Origin: Penelope pileata
Lineage: Eukaryota > Chordata > Aves > Galliformes > Cracidae
Direction of reading: 5' to 3'
Assembly (NCBI GenBank): GCA_013396635.1
Contig: WBMW01003150.1
Coordinates: 124,184-188,183 of the forward strand
Length of the DNA stretch: 64,000 nt
The translations under genes were made by a program, and so were the position numbers. Of the stretch, positions 49,013-61,900 are shown piece after piece. Positions within the stretch are counted from its first letter, which is position 1; each line of letters begins with the position of its first letter. The notes below the pieces were generated by a model. It searched no databases, was not told where the DNA came from, and saw nothing but the letters and a program-made list of their open reading frames with translations.

Positions 49013-50218
49013 AATCCACGGAGGACCTGCATGGAAAATATCTGTCGTGAACATAAAGAACAGCAGGACTATATGGCTCAGCTAACTACTTCAAGCCCTC
49101 CCAGTGGTGTGGCTTTTGTGGGTGAGATGTTCAGGTTTAGGCCTACGAGTACATTTGTTTCATGAGGGTATGAGTATGAAAACAAGGACGTGAAAAGGAG
49201 TGGGCAAGATGGCTTGGTGTGAGTCATGCCAGAAGTCCAGGCAGGTTGCTGCCACCCAACACATTGCTCTGTGCTTGGGTTAGGTTAACTAGTAAGCGAG
49301 GTGTGATGTGAGTCAGCCTCAGGACTTGTCCAAACGGTTCCAAAAGCCTGCAAGAAACATTTCTGAGATGGGACTGGCTCAAGGTGGGAGTGGGGGAATT
49401 GGAAAAAAGTGGTACAACTGGGTGGCAGTCACGCAAAATCTTAACTTCTCACCGGGCAGTGACCTTAGTATGTGTTCATGTTTATCTAAAAAGATAAAAG
49501 GTATGTGATTGCTCAGGAATGAAAACATGGGTAACAGTCAAACAGAGGAAAGCAGAAACAGCAGTTTAAGAGGCAGGGAAATGTAAACCAGTACTGAGAA
49601 ACATTTGACTTTGCCTTTTTTTGCTGTAGAGGTCATGGCTGCATTATATTGAAACAAATAGGAATGACTGAGCAGAAGGTTTTGATAATGTGGAACAGAG
49701 CTTTTCTAGGGACATTTCTTACTGTCAGAATTTGTAAGATCCTAGAGCTAACAATATAAATATGACCAGGGTGAACAGCATCAGATTTTTCTAATTGTAG
49801 AAACATTGTTTTCAGAATTTCTCAAAAGCTGCAATGGTGAGAGTCAGAGCTTGTGAATGTGCTTTAGCTTTTTATATAAGGCCTGAGGAACACTGAGTGT
49901 TTCTTGAGAATATTTAGCTCTTTAGACTTCTTTAAAAACACTGAATAAAATTATGACTGTAAATACTTTTAGACCAACATGAAAAAAAAGAAATTAACGT
50001 TTAAAACCATTCAGAGGGAGTGTTTTGTTTAAAAACATGAGGGCAGAATCTGAGAGGATGTAAATTAAGGTAGCTCCACTGAAAAACAGCAATTTACCTG
50101 AGGTGGATAGAGCCTGTGATGTTTCTGAGGTATTGCCTTTATACATATCTGATTTGATAAAACTGCTAGCAAAGCAGACTCACTGTGTACAGACACAGAC
50201 AACACACTGCTTAAACAA
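49013..50218. other. Unique non-coding DNA
   Basis: No recognised repeat or exon. Frames at 49224-49508 have no domain. Confidence 0.5.
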
Positions 50219-50335
50219 AGGTCCTGATTCTTATCTTGCACCAGTTTCACACTGGTGCAATCCCATTGCTACCAGCCATTTTGTTCCAGATCTGCGCTTG
50301 CAGTTCAGACTTGCGTCAGCATTGGGCCCGAAGTT
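50219..50335. repeat. Old palindromic interspersed repeat, copy 2
   Basis: 'ggtcctgattcttatcttgcaccag' followed by TTTCACACTGGTGCAATCCC has the same word order as the 48.9-kb copy (GATTC-TxATCT-T-CACCAG, then an inverted CTGGTG). It ends near 'cattgggcccga', which matches the expected 'CTGGGCCCAGA' edge. GCACCAGTTTCACACTGGTGC alone is a 21-nt near-perfect palindrome. Confidence 0.5.
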
Positions 50336-50844
50336 TCTCTACAAAAACTGGGAGAGAGGAAAAATTGCAAAGTGAGGAAAAAAGGATCAATTTTTCATTT
50401 GACGTGAATTGAATCATTACTTCCTTCTGGGATGTAGTACCTTTTCCCGCTGTTGGCTCCATTTCCCATAATGCCCTTGACCTCAGAGGTCACCTGTCAT
50501 AGGAAGATGAAGCTCTGAATAAACAGAGAAGACCCTGTGGTGTCTCTTATCTCCCCGTTTTGCCTCAAATCTCCGGGCGGAGTTTTAAATTATTCATCCA
50601 CTAGTGCTCTCTGCGAGTTACACGTCTCCGTCACCTGCCCCCCCTTTACTTGCCCATTTGTGAGAGAAGGCGGTATCCTTGGGAACCTTATCAGAGATCA
50701 CAGATTCAGGCTCCAGAAATGAAATAAAAGAGGAAATTGGCTGTATTAGCATAAGAGGAGTCAGCCTGGAGTTGAATACACACATCACCCAGAAGCACCA
50801 CTGGCTTCTCTTATCAGCAACGTCTGATCACCACTTCTTTATAC

Positions 50845-50892
50845 ACACATGCACGCAGACACATATGCACCACACACATGCACACACACACT
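50845..50892 (+). repeat. (CA)n-like dinucleotide repeat
   Basis: Imperfect CACACA runs with TGCA and CGCA interruptions (ACACACATGCACGCAGACAC, then CACACACATGCACACACACA). Confidence 0.9.
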
Positions 50893-51056
50893 CCACTCTT
50901 TAATTCTATTCAGCCCATTCCTTTGTTCCAGCTCATACAAGGGAACACATGAAATAAGGTCGGATGGCATAAGTTCCCTGAAGCAGTTTTCAATGTCTTC
51001 CAAGTTCTCCTAGGTAAAATAGCAGAAAACAACATAAAAAAAAAGAAAGCTTTTTT

Positions 51057-51071
51057 TATTATTATTATTTT
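51057..51071 (+). repeat. Short (ATT)n repeat
   Basis: Four to five ATT triplets directly after a T run and followed by TTAATGATG. Confidence 0.85.
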
Positions 51072-51314
51072 AATGATGACAATACTGTAGCTTCCACTGG
51101 AGAACAAAAAAGAAAGTCAGGATAAAGATTTCAGATAGAAGGTTTCTTTTATTACTTCAAGTATGATTGCTAGACCAATCTCTCAATTCATCTTCCTTTC
51201 TGCAGTATCTCAACAAAATCATGGCTTATGAGTTTGTTTTACAAAAAATAAAAATCTGATAGCCGTATAATATAACTGGATGTTCAAAAAAAATACAATG
51301 AGTAATTCCAAAAT

Positions 51315-51666
51315 TTAGAGGTAGAGATTCATGCATTTGAAGAAAATTATTTTCCCGATGCTTCCTTTGCATGGAGTTGTTATCTCATATAATACAGTCA
51401 TAGCAACCACTGTACATTCTTTCTTCCAAATCAGAAAAGCTGCACTGCCATTTAATAAGGAAAGAAAAATTATTACTGTATATTCACCACAGTACACCGA
51501 ACTGGAATTTTTAAATTCTGCCTTCACAGCATTCATTGGGACATTTCTCTTCGTATGGCTCCATATTTTGCCATGTGTAGCTTTAGTGATGTACATCGTG
51601 CTTCTCAGAGTAGCTCTTGACTGGGTGGCATCTGGTACCCCTGTTATTATTGAGTCTGGTAACTGA
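51315..51666 (-). other. Candidate minus-strand coding exon, gene unknown
   Basis: Read on the minus strand, CATTAAT (branch-point-like), CTCTGCTCCATTTTTCTTTTTCAG form a textbook acceptor ending at 51667. An open frame of 117 codons follows, starting LPDSIITGVPDATQSRAT. The first 45 residues are hydrophilic with a balanced composition (motifs KIWSHTKRN, NAVKAEFKNSSS), ending near 51530. Weak donors (G|GTGTAC, GTG|GTGAAT) lie near 51491-51499, so the exon could end there. If it were terminal it would read to a stop near 51315, with an AATAAA on the minus strand near 51147. I do not recognise the protein. Read-through by chance is possible. Confidence 0.25.
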
Positions 51667-54600
51667 AAAAGAAAAATGGAGCAGAGACAATTAATGAAAG
51701 TAGAGAGCATAGTCTATGGGATCAGCTTTACTCACATTTTAAAAGGTTTTCTTTCCATCATGTGAAAATTAACAGAAAAGAATTTCCATTCTACAGAGCA
51801 CTGTGATTTTGTTAATGTTCAAATTTAGCAATTTCTTTGCACTGTTCTACTCACGGCAATATCACCATATCTCTACAAAACTAACGGCCTTTTTTCTCTG
51901 ATTAATATCACCAACACTGCAGACTAAGTATGCACTGGATTTAAACAGTTATCAGTGGTAGACTGAATTCTATACTCCTTAGGTGAGTAGAGCTTTAACT
52001 GAAATAAAGAAATCATTTTTCCTTCATTTTTAGTGATGCAAACAAGATGAAAACTTTATTTCATCTTGATTTTTGGGACTGAAAATGAAATAAAAAGAAA
52101 ATGAAATCAGTTGTGATGACTCCATTTGTCCTCTGAGAGATTTTATACTGGAGTTGTTACGTAGACTTAACTAAAAGAAATCATTCATATTGTCTTCATT
52201 CATGTTGCTGTGGATAAAAGATAAGATTATGGTTCAATAATCCTTTCCTTATACTCAAATACTGCCTTGAATTTCTAGGAGTATCTGCATCATTACCTTT
52301 TAGATCTGTACAAAGACCTCCTGATGTCCTCAACAGCCAGAGCAACAAGTATCTGTGCTTATAGATCATTGACAGTACTCAGTGGAAGAGGTAATAATTA
52401 CATATAGAACCAACCTTAATTGGGCTACTGAGTAGGAGGCATGATACACTCATTTGTAACCAAATGCAGGACTGATGCCAAATTACTCCATGAAATGACT
52501 CTGTGGATCTACTGAAGTTGTTGGCAAAACAGCCATTGACCTCAGAAAAGCCAGACCTACACCCTTAATACCTACCTCTCTGCTCTTGCAGTATTCATCA
52601 ATGTAGGAGGTCATGGTATCACAAGAGGGTAGCTAGGAGGAAGATGAGGGTGATAAGAATAACAGGGTTCACTTTGAGTTGTAACATGCAAATCTTCTAC
52701 AGTTTCTTATTTAAATATTTTGCACTAATCTTACCAAGAGAAAAGTATTTGCTCACAATGTCAACAAACAGTGGAATATGAGAAGTGTCATCACAACTTC
52801 TATTTGTGACACATCTGGAGGTTGAAAATGAAAACTTGAGTATTAATCAAGAGGCTTTACAGATGATAAATATTTAAAGCAGAAGGGAGAGTTGAAAACA
52901 CAGTGACTAATTTTACACAAGATCAGACTCGTTTATTTACCAATTCAGCCCATCTAAATGAATGAAGATTCTGTAGGTCTCCTGTATAATCAGTGAAGTT
53001 AAATACCAGTTAGGTTAGTCATCCTCTGAAAGTGCTTAGCTATGTCCATGAAATACAGGAAAACGGGAAAAAGTTCTTGTTCATCTGTTGTTTCTGTATG
53101 CCAAATAGAATGACCAGAGATCCTAGACTAAAACGTAAAACATACCAGAAAGTAATAATCTATATCAATTCTACCAATAAAATTGATATTCTCAAGGTGG
53201 AAACCCAGCATTTAGTAATATGCAATGGGTTTTGTGTGAATCAGAGATGTTTTTTATATTTTAGTTGATTCTTTTATAAGACATTGTGGGTTTCTTTTGT
53301 TGTTGTTTTGTTTTCTGTCCTTTTTTTTTTCTACTAGAGATAAAAAGATTATCAAGTAATCTAATGAAATCTACTTCAGAGTCAAGGATATAACATGGAC
53401 AATGAAAGTAGTTCTTCTCTAACATGAGGTGACATAAGACTAGGCCTTTTGCAGTCACTGAGATCTTAGCCTCATCACAGGGTTTAGTGAAAGTAAGATT
53501 TTAACTTTACAGATATTCCTGAGGTCAGTGGGATCTTCCCACACATGAGATTCTCCTCTGTATCCAGACGTTCTCGTATTTCTCATTGATAGAGTTACAA
53601 CACTGGTTAATGGTCTCGTAAGACATAGAAAATCCCACAGATCCTGCAGACTGGTTAAAATTACCACTTCTGTTTAAATCAACGTTACAGCAACAGATGA
53701 GGGAACTTAGAACCCTTATCATGCAGCTGGGCACGTGTAATATGCTTAGAATTTCACCTTCTAAGTCATTCTGTCTTATTAAACATATTTTAATGAAAAG
53801 ATATTTACAGAAAGGCTTATAATGCTGGCTGATTTAATAGAAAAGAACTTCTCTTCACCTGAACTAAGTGGGTTTTTTTTTGCTGTTTAGAGAATGTTTC
53901 TTCCTTAAAAGAGATCATTGCTTTTAACCCTTGGAGATGCTGAATTTTTCTCATTACGAGTTTTCTGATTCTTCAAACAGAAGGACGTTACATACAGACA
54001 TTTCATTCTGTAGCAAATTGGGATGTTGAAGAGAAGAAGTACCATGTCCTGTAAAATTCCACAGCAGTATAGTTTTTAAGTTAACTGCCTTAAAAAGGCT
54101 GTGCTGTTCTGAAAGAAGCCTGAGGCAATTCTTTCTTCCCCAAGCCTTCAACTTCTCTACAAATCCAAGCCACTTCCATGTACTGGCTGCATGTAGTTCA
54201 GCATTTTTTTTTTTCTTTTCCCAATCTGGAGAACCAAACTGATATTTTATTTTTTGAATGAAATTTGATATGCTGATGAAATCACATACGAGCTTGGGAT
54301 TTGATGTTCTGGACATGGCCCTAAAGGTAAACCTTAATTCATCCTTTTCAGTCTTGAACAAGTCTCCCCAAAGTGTTCTTATGTCAGTCTACAATTATCT
54401 GCATGAATCAGTACAGTATGTACCCATTTACTGTGCAAAAAATTCTTTCTTGTCTTAGCACCATCTGAGCAAAGTGGATGACAATCTGAAGGGGCAGAAA
54501 GCTGTAATCTCCCCTTTCTGCAATACATGCAGCACATTGTGACAAGTTGGCCATTTACTATTTACCCCACATGGGGAAATAAGAGCCCTATTTCAAGAAT

Positions 54601-55018
54601 TACTGGGAGACAGAATATTTATTCTAAGTGTTAGAGATCGGTGTTTCAACAGAGAAGCATTACAGCAAATATGCCCATGTTCCATAGCTTATGAATTCAT
54701 TACATCATTTTACTGATAACAGACCTGACTCAACAGGATTTTTTAATTCTGAACATCTGCTGACTTCGGAAACCTCCCCCACCTCTTGGATGTGTTCCAA
54801 TGTGAAGACATGGACATTACCTTGGAGTGTGATTTATACTTCTTGCACTTACAGATCTCAAAGCAAAGGGATGGGAGCTGACAATCAAGGTTTTAATTTC
54901 TGAGCACTTCACTGATGGAAAATGGACTACTTCTCTTCTGATATATATATTTATATATGTAAAAGGACCAGAACATTGTTTGCTGTCTTGCATTGATAAA
55001 AAGCATTTATCAAATTTA
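51667..55018. other. Unique AT-rich non-coding DNA
   Basis: No repeat family recognised. The 135-codon minus frame at 53954-54361 has no acceptor at its start, no known domain and is probably chance. Frames at 53455-53734 are likewise unrecognised. Confidence 0.5.
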
Positions 55019-55068
55019 TAAGAGGGATGCTCTGAAAGTAATGCCTCCTATTTTATTTTGTAAGCCCT

Positions 55069-55418
55069 TGTAACACAAAAGGTCCCAAAACTCTTACGAC
55101 TACACCATTTGCTTCAGCTGGAGCTGGGGTCTCAGCTCCCTTCTTGTGCTCCTGCTTCTCCAACAGCTTTCCAATCTTCTCTCTCTTTCTCTCAATCTCC
55201 TGCCTCAGTCCTCTCTCTCAGGCTACTCCCCAATCTTCTCTTTCTCTCAAGCTACTTCCTTCTCTGCCTGGCTGACCTTTATCTAAGCCTAGGGCAACCT
55301 CGCCCCAGGTCCACCCCTTCTGGTCACAGGTACAAGTGGTCTACTTCCCCCAGCCAGCCATGCCCCTTCACCATGTGCTCAATCATCAGTTCATTCTGTG
55401 ATCAACTGTTTCCCTACA
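55069..55418. mobile_element. Solo LTR inserted in the mariner element
   Basis: The 350-bp insert starts TGTAACACAAAAGG and ends CCCTACA, the TG...CA ends of retroviral-type LTRs. It is flanked by a 5-bp target duplication with one mismatch, GCCCT (55064-55068) and GCCTT (55419-55423). Aligning the two mariner copies shows that removing it plus one target copy restores colinearity. The plus strand is pyrimidine-rich, with an internal repeat (CAATCTTCTCT at 55172 and again at 55231). No internal viral genes are present, as expected after LTR-LTR recombination. The family and orientation are uncertain; a minus-strand AGATAAAGG near 55277-55285 could be its TATA-like box. Confidence 0.75.
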
Positions 55419-55509
55419 GCCTTCAACATCAGAGGAGGATGTTGGTGGTACGGCAGTAGAGGATGAAACTTCCCACCAATAATTCATTACTTCTTGTTGC
55501 TTGTGACAG

Positions 55510-55842
55510 ATGGCAGCAGAAGGGAACTCTCATGAAACGGTATCTGACATGGAAGTATGTATGAAGCAAAGGTGTGAAATTGAATTCCTTAATGTGGAAA
55601 AAATCACCCCCATTGACAATCATTGATGCTTGCTGAACATTTCTGGAGACCAAACAGTGGATGTCAACACTGTAAGGCAGTGTGTGATGCATTTCAGCAG
55701 TGGCAATAGGGACATGAAAGACAAGCCGTGTTCTGGACAGCCACGCACCATTATCATAACACAAAATGAAGGGCATCTCAATCAGCTCATCTGTGCAAAT
55801 CACCTAACAGTGGTGACTATGTTGATAAATAGTTTTTTGTAG
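55510..55842 (+). pseudogene. Mariner transposase N-terminal pseudogene
   Basis: The frame starts at the ATG 55510 (MAAEGNSHETVSDMEV) and follows the family peptide in order. It is broken by one TGA at 55624-55626, where the sister copy has a glutamine codon (two residues before its LLKIYGD). It continues in the same frame as LLNISGDQTVDVNTVRQ, then KDKPCSGQPRT (linker/AT-hook-like) and NEGHLNQLICANHLT. It then jumps by deletion to the 3' end. The DNA-binding half is thus mostly present; the DDD catalytic domain is absent. Confidence 0.88.
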
Positions 55843-55939
55843 CTGAGAATTTGCTCTATCAAATAATGTTCTTGTGCTCTTTGTATCTGTTGTAGTATTT
55901 AGGGAAATAAATAGGAGGCATTACTTTCAAAAAAACCTA

Positions 55940-57611
55940 CAGTTTAACATTCGTGTAAGTAAGGTAACCTTCCATGTTAAGTGAGCTGTGGCACAGGAGG
56001 TGTTCTGGTTACTTGACCAAAGCCATGCTCTTTGTTGTTGATTCAAACCTAAACTTCAGAGTTCCAGTTACCACACCATTATCATCGTCAGATGGCTTTT
56101 TCATTTTGATAGTGTCAGAGGACAATATTTGAGAGTGCTCTTTTTTCCAAGGGGACTAAGATCTGCATCTGTGCTATGAATCACCCAGCAGATACATGGA
56201 TACAGAACAAAGTCAATGAAGATCTCCAGAGATGATCATCATTATATTTCCATTTCCTCATAAAGGCTTAAATGTTTCCTTTTGCTTTGAAGAAACAGAT
56301 ACCCAGTTTCTTATCAGGATCATGTGCTTGTATAAGACTGAAAGAACTCCAACATGTTCCTTCTGGAAATGCCCACACATTCTCATGTAACCATTACACT
56401 TCTGGGAGAAACTGATTTATAATTACGGCTATGCAAAGACAATTCAGTGATGGAGAGGTTCTGGGGGTACACCAGAGCTCTGTTCTAGTGTATCAGGACT
56501 TGTCCTGAATGTTTTCATTTCAGCTGCTTACAAACCTGGCTCTACAGTCATGCAAGTGGAGCATTTATTCTCCCTTTTAATTCACAGCATGTGTTCATAC
56601 TAGCAACTGCCATTTCTTACAAGGAACCTATAGTCCACAAACTGCTTTATAAGAAAGTTTCTGAAAATGTTACATGAAAGAGATTTCAGAGATTGGACTT
56701 CACTGATTACATGCAAATTTGAAAAACCTACCTTTGCTTGAGATGCCAAAAATGACATGTTCAATAAAATGGATAAGACATGCCATCCTATAGTACTTGT
56801 GATCATTTCTGAAGATAGAGTGCCATCACAGATTCCAACAACAGGTTTCAAAGCGAAGACTAGCTTGGTCTTTAGTCTTCAACACTGCTTTATTTATTTA
56901 TTTATTTATTTATTCTACAGCAGCTGATATCATCACAGTTATAAACTATTCATGTCCACTGATTGCCAAAGTAAGGAAGCGTCAACGAGGAAAGAGGCCC
57001 TGTCTAATACACACTTGTTCACAAAGCTCTTCATTATTTTCCTTTTAATGTGAAATGTATTATTTTGGTAAGGATTTTTCCTAAACACTCTGAATTATCT
57101 TTAGAAAGCAATTGTTTTCCATATTGACTATACAGGGAACCATAAGGAAAGTAGACAGCAAAATTTGGGTGAGTGGATTAGGATATTTCTAGCTATCAAG
57201 TGTAATCAGAGTAACTAGGTACCTAAAGCTCCATTGTTGTCAATTTATCCATTTTGATAAAAGAGCAGATATAAGATTAATAGAGCATGGTGTGCTACTG
57301 CCTTCTTTTGCATTTATTTTGACACACAGATTGCCATTCAGCAGAGTATTCAGATTTGCTCATTGAGTCAGATTATTATCCTTGCTCTAATTCTCATGCA
57401 GTAGACACATGAATTTTATAAATTTATAGACAAATGGACTAAATTTGACTGCTCCAACATGATACTATAAACTATAAACATAATTGATTTTAACTCATGG
57501 GTAAAAAACAGGAGAAAGTAAAAAATAAATATATGCAAGGTTTATTTTCTGAGTTATGCAAGGTTCATTCCATACTAACGAACAAAAATTTGCACAGTTG
57601 CCTTCAGTTTC
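55940..57611. other. Unique non-coding DNA
   Basis: Contains a (TTTA)n repeat at 56889-56913. No exon or family-level repeat recognised. Confidence 0.5.
56889..56913 (+). repeat. (TTTA)n microsatellite
   Basis: Six tandem TTTA units followed by TTCTACAG. Confidence 0.95.
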
Positions 57612-57720
57612 AGAAGCCGTATCCTCAGAACCATTCCTGGTTTACACTGATTTTGATACTGTCCTAAGAAAGATGTACTGATTTGCACCAGGCAGTCTCC
57701 TGTGCAATTCTGACTCTACA
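57612..57720. repeat. Old palindromic interspersed repeat, possible copy 3
   Basis: 'ccgtatcctcagaaccattcctggtttacactgat' and, on the right, 'gatttgcaccaggcag' keep the CTGGTTTACACTGA and GATTTGCACCAG words of the same repeat type seen at 48.9 and 50.2 kb. It is more decayed than those. Confidence 0.35.
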
Positions 57721-60700
57721 GGTACATATATTGCACATTGATTTAAAGAGCATGATTGGAAAACAGAAATAAAATATGCAATTATTATTGAAGTTAGCAA
57801 GTGCTACAGCTATTTGAGCTTTATTATATTGAGGCAGAAAAATATGGGAGTGCAGATAACCAGACCACCCTGAAAAATTCTGATTTAAAACTGGACTTTG
57901 AAACTCCTACAAACGAAAAAGAAAAAGAAAAAAAAGAATAGAAAGGAATACTTGTTTCTTTTCACCCACAATGCTGATGTCTATTCCTACTTGCTTCTTT
58001 CACACCAATGCATAATGTCTTTGGACGCTTATCACAATAGCCCCCTCAGTAAATGAATATTTTTATTGCAGTAGCCTTTGGAACTTTAACAAAGAAAGAT
58101 GGGCAGATTCCCACCCACAACATTAAAGTTTTCCTATTCACTGACACAAAACCATGTTCTAATGTTTAAACAAACCCAAGCGCTTGGGAAAATTTAGATT
58201 TGACCTCAGTGTGCATGTTAAACAGTTTACATTACAGCAAACTCTAGTTTTCCCTAATGTGTACAGCACTTTGGAACTTTGTCAAAACGGAACAGTTTCA
58301 AAGCTGTATGATCTTCACCCGGGGGCTTAATTGAAGCGGCATGAAAAATATTTCTTTCTCTGTTTTTTTTTTTCCTCTTTTTTTTTTTTCTTACAAAGCT
58401 GGGTCTGAAGCTGGGTACTCTCCAAAAAAGCTTATGAAGCTGACACACTTTTACCTCCGGGTCCTACAGCCCTAAAGCATCCATCATAGAAATTCTGAGC
58501 AAAGGTCAGACGGAGGAAAAACATATTAGAAAAAGTATGACAAGCCAAGTTTTATTCAACTTGAAAAACCAGTTTTTTTAAGTTCTTTTCCTTTCACATT
58601 TGTTGTTTGAAAAGAGATCTGAAGAAACATTGAAATCCCCATGTAAATGCATATATTTTCAAATGGGAGGATACCTATGCACATGCATATTAAACTGCAT
58701 CTAGCTTTAGTGAGCAATCCATGTTTGAAAAGCTTTCCCAACACAAGTTAGAAAAATGTAGCTGACACTCATGTCATTTTTGAGTCCCCATTGAAGTTCA
58801 TTTGCATCAAATTGGAATGAATGTTTAAAAATTAGATGTTTAATTTGTGGTTGCCAGTGGCATAATATGCATATGTGCTATTTTCTTGCCAAGCTAAACA
58901 CTTTTACAATAAAAGTTGTATCTCTATAACTCTAAAACGTCTTGTACATTTCAAGATTTATACTGTAATACTGAATTAGGTACTATCACTGGATGGCTAG
59001 GGATTTAGACCCCCAGAATACTGACAGCACAATCCAAACAATTTATCAAAGAATCATATATGTGTGTGTGTGATATATACCATAAGCAATGTTGTAAATC
59101 CACTCATTTCGAAAAAAAAAATTGTCTTGATTTGAGCATTTTAATACACAGGCAATCTAATCAAGTACCCATTTAGAAAGATTGTGCATTGCTGTATGTA
59201 CCTACACACACAAAATATGATAACTTGAGTAGTTTCATTTAGTCTCCAATTTGTTCTAATGTAACTTCATTATTTTTTGGGGGCTCATTCCTGTTAAAAT
59301 TGGGTAGTGAGGAGAAAGAATGATCTCTTGACCATCTGATTCTCTAATATTTTCTACAGTTGTTTTAATCTTTCTTTCATCTGTTTAATTCCATGGATGG
59401 AGATATTTCAGTTTAGTTCATAAAATTAAATCCAGAGAAAATTACTGGATGTACTTGCAGATTTTATAAAAAAATCTTAGTCATACAAAATATATCAGCT
59501 TCAATGTGCTCTTACAAACCAAATGCAAATAATATACAGTTCCTTGGTAAAATCCTCAGCTGGGGAAAATCAACTAATCTGATCTGTATCAACTGGGGAT
59601 GGGATCTCTAGTTTAATCTATGGAAGGAATTTCTTGGGGAACATTTTCCAAGTGTAATGTTCAAGATTCTGAGCACTTATGAAATGCTTCATAACGTGCA
59701 GATTCCCTGAAAATTTGAGAGCACATCTCAAACTGTGATTTGAGACTTGAGGAACATGAAGTTAAACCCTTTGCAACACTCTTTGAATATTTATAGGCAA
59801 GGAGAGATTTCACAACTACAGCTCCACAACATGTTAAGTACTTGCTGCTAGAGAAATTAGGCCCAAGGATATTGTTTCATGTTAAAGGATCTTATGTCAT
59901 GTGTAAATGCATCAGATAGAAGGCACATATGATACCTTTATCCATTAATTGAGCAGTCTGACCAGGCTTTTCAGTATGACAGATTCTTGAGACTGATTAT
60001 TTAACATTTACCAATCCAGATGTACTGTATTACTTTCAAAAAGAAAAACTTTAAGCGTCTATAATACTCATCTTCACTCTCCCATAATAGAGGCTAAATA
60101 AATGTACAGTCATAAGAATCCTGTCAGTTGCTGTGTATTTTCTGATCATCTCCTTCAATCAAATGAGCCTTATTTTATAAAGATACTGTACATCCAACCT
60201 TGCAGAAATATTCTGGTGGAATTTTGTAATAATTATGAGTAGAAACACCTGTAATAGGATTCTATAAAAAGTATTTGTGAAAGCTGTATGATCTAGTTGA
60301 GATGGGTTACTTTACCAGAAATATTCTCTTTAACTACCTGATTTCTAACAATAACAGAGGTAATTTATAACAAAAGTATTATTTAATGAATTTTGCCTCT
60401 TTTCTCCTTGTATATATTTTTGGATTTACATGGCAAATGAAAACAATCAATCTAGTTGTTCCTGATTCTTTGAAACGGTGGCCTACCCAAAAGAATTTAA
60501 ACAGTATATGGTAAAACAAAACTCCTCGCAGTCTCCTAAAACTTAGAAATGCTTCAGTGCATGATAAGAAGACTGTTCCTATCCTGACACAAAGGTATAT
60601 GCAAGATCAGGGACTCTAAAGTAATTCTAATTTCTGGTAAGAATACTGAAGAAGCACAGTCACATTTGCAATTGAATTTCCCCTCGGGACACTGGAGCCA

Positions 60701-61900
60701 CTGAAAACAGACTTTTCATTGCAGTACATGAAGAACTAGGCATGTAACTAGATAAGTAGTACATGGTTACAACGGTCAAATGTATGCACTCATGCACCTG
60801 GAGGCTTATGAAATACCAGGCACTACAATTTTTTCTGTAGTCGCTGGTAGAAAATCAAAAAACCAATGCTTTTTCTGCAATATATTAGAGAAGAAATTCT
60901 TCCCTCAGATTAACAATTATAGTAACAAATGAACTGCTGGACATCTGATAAATTTCAGAGTTGGTGTTTGCAGTGAAATACATAAAGCAAACTTTTGTGT
61001 GGTCAGTGTTTCTTCTTTCCCATACTAAGAGTTTAAACACATGGATAGAAGGAATCTTACCACTCAGCTCAAACATTTTGTTTTTCTTGACCTTTTATCT
61101 CACACAGCCAACCTACATTTTCCCACAATTTAGGATCCCAGTCATGACTATCAGATAGCCACTGTCCTTCTCACACCTACATTGTGTTTTCTAAGAGTTG
61201 CCCTTATTTACTGTTTGGGATTTCAATGCTGCAGGCTGTAAAGCAAATTATATGGGAGCAATCACTTCTCATTAGAACTTCAGCCCACAGAGCCAAGGAA
61301 TTTACTGATGTGATCAGTATTAGCTGTGATTATCTCTTTTTTTTTTAGAGATGTTGGCCCACGCTAAATGATTTTTCGTTTATTGTTTTTCATGCTCTGG
61401 GATTTGTTATTGCACAAAAATAATTTCTGAAGGAGGGTAACTATCATATGTATGGCCATCACTTGAAAGAGTTACACGCTAGATAGCAGAGCAAAATTCA
61501 CTTTGTGGAGAGTAATCCATTGAAGAAAAACAAAATCAGCTTTTTCTTTGAAGTGAATACTGATGGTGTTTTCACTCAGCTAATTATGAATATCTTTGTG
61601 CTCTATTAGAATTACTCGGTTACGCATAAATAAGGTGACTAAATTCCTCGCTAGATTAAGCAGTTGATTTTGGTTAATTTTGATGAAAATATTGTATTTT
61701 ATCTTCACTTCTAACAGAGCAATACCCCTGGACACATCAAAATTTGGTAATACCTGTATTAGTTTCCTAAAGCACTGCATTAGTCTTCTTACTGAAATGT
61801 TAAGAGTCAATGGGTGCTTACTTGAACTCCTCATTATAGTGCCTTGAGCTGATATTGTGAAACATAAGGCTTGAAAATAAAGGTTATTTTAAGATGTTTC
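57721..61900. other. Unique AT-rich non-coding DNA
   Basis: No gene or repeat family recognised. Segments near 58130-58340 and 58780-58960 (with ATTTGCAT and TTTAATTTGTGG motifs) look compositionally like conserved non-coding DNA. A short TG run lies near 59060-59072. Confidence 0.5.

Larger units (their letters stand above)
55019..55939 (+). mobile_element. Mariner DNA transposon (Galluhop-like) split by an LTR
   Basis: The left end, GGGATGCTCTGAAAGTAATG after TA at 55019-55020, and the right end, inverted GGTTTTTTTGAAAGTAATGC before TA at 55938-55939, are mariner terminal repeats. Interior blocks match the 39.9-kb copy: 'gaggatgttggtgg', 'gacagatggcagcag', and the 3' segment TTTGTAGCTGAGAATTTGCT through 'aaataggaggcattac'. 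Without the inserted LTR and its duplication it is about 566 bp, so it is also a non-autonomous deletion derivative. Its deletion starts further into the transposase than that of the other copy. Confidence 0.9.

Noticed and set aside
53954..54361. A 135-codon minus-strand frame
   Set aside because: No acceptor at its start, no known domain, and composition like the surrounding DNA. Length alone is not enough in 64 kb.
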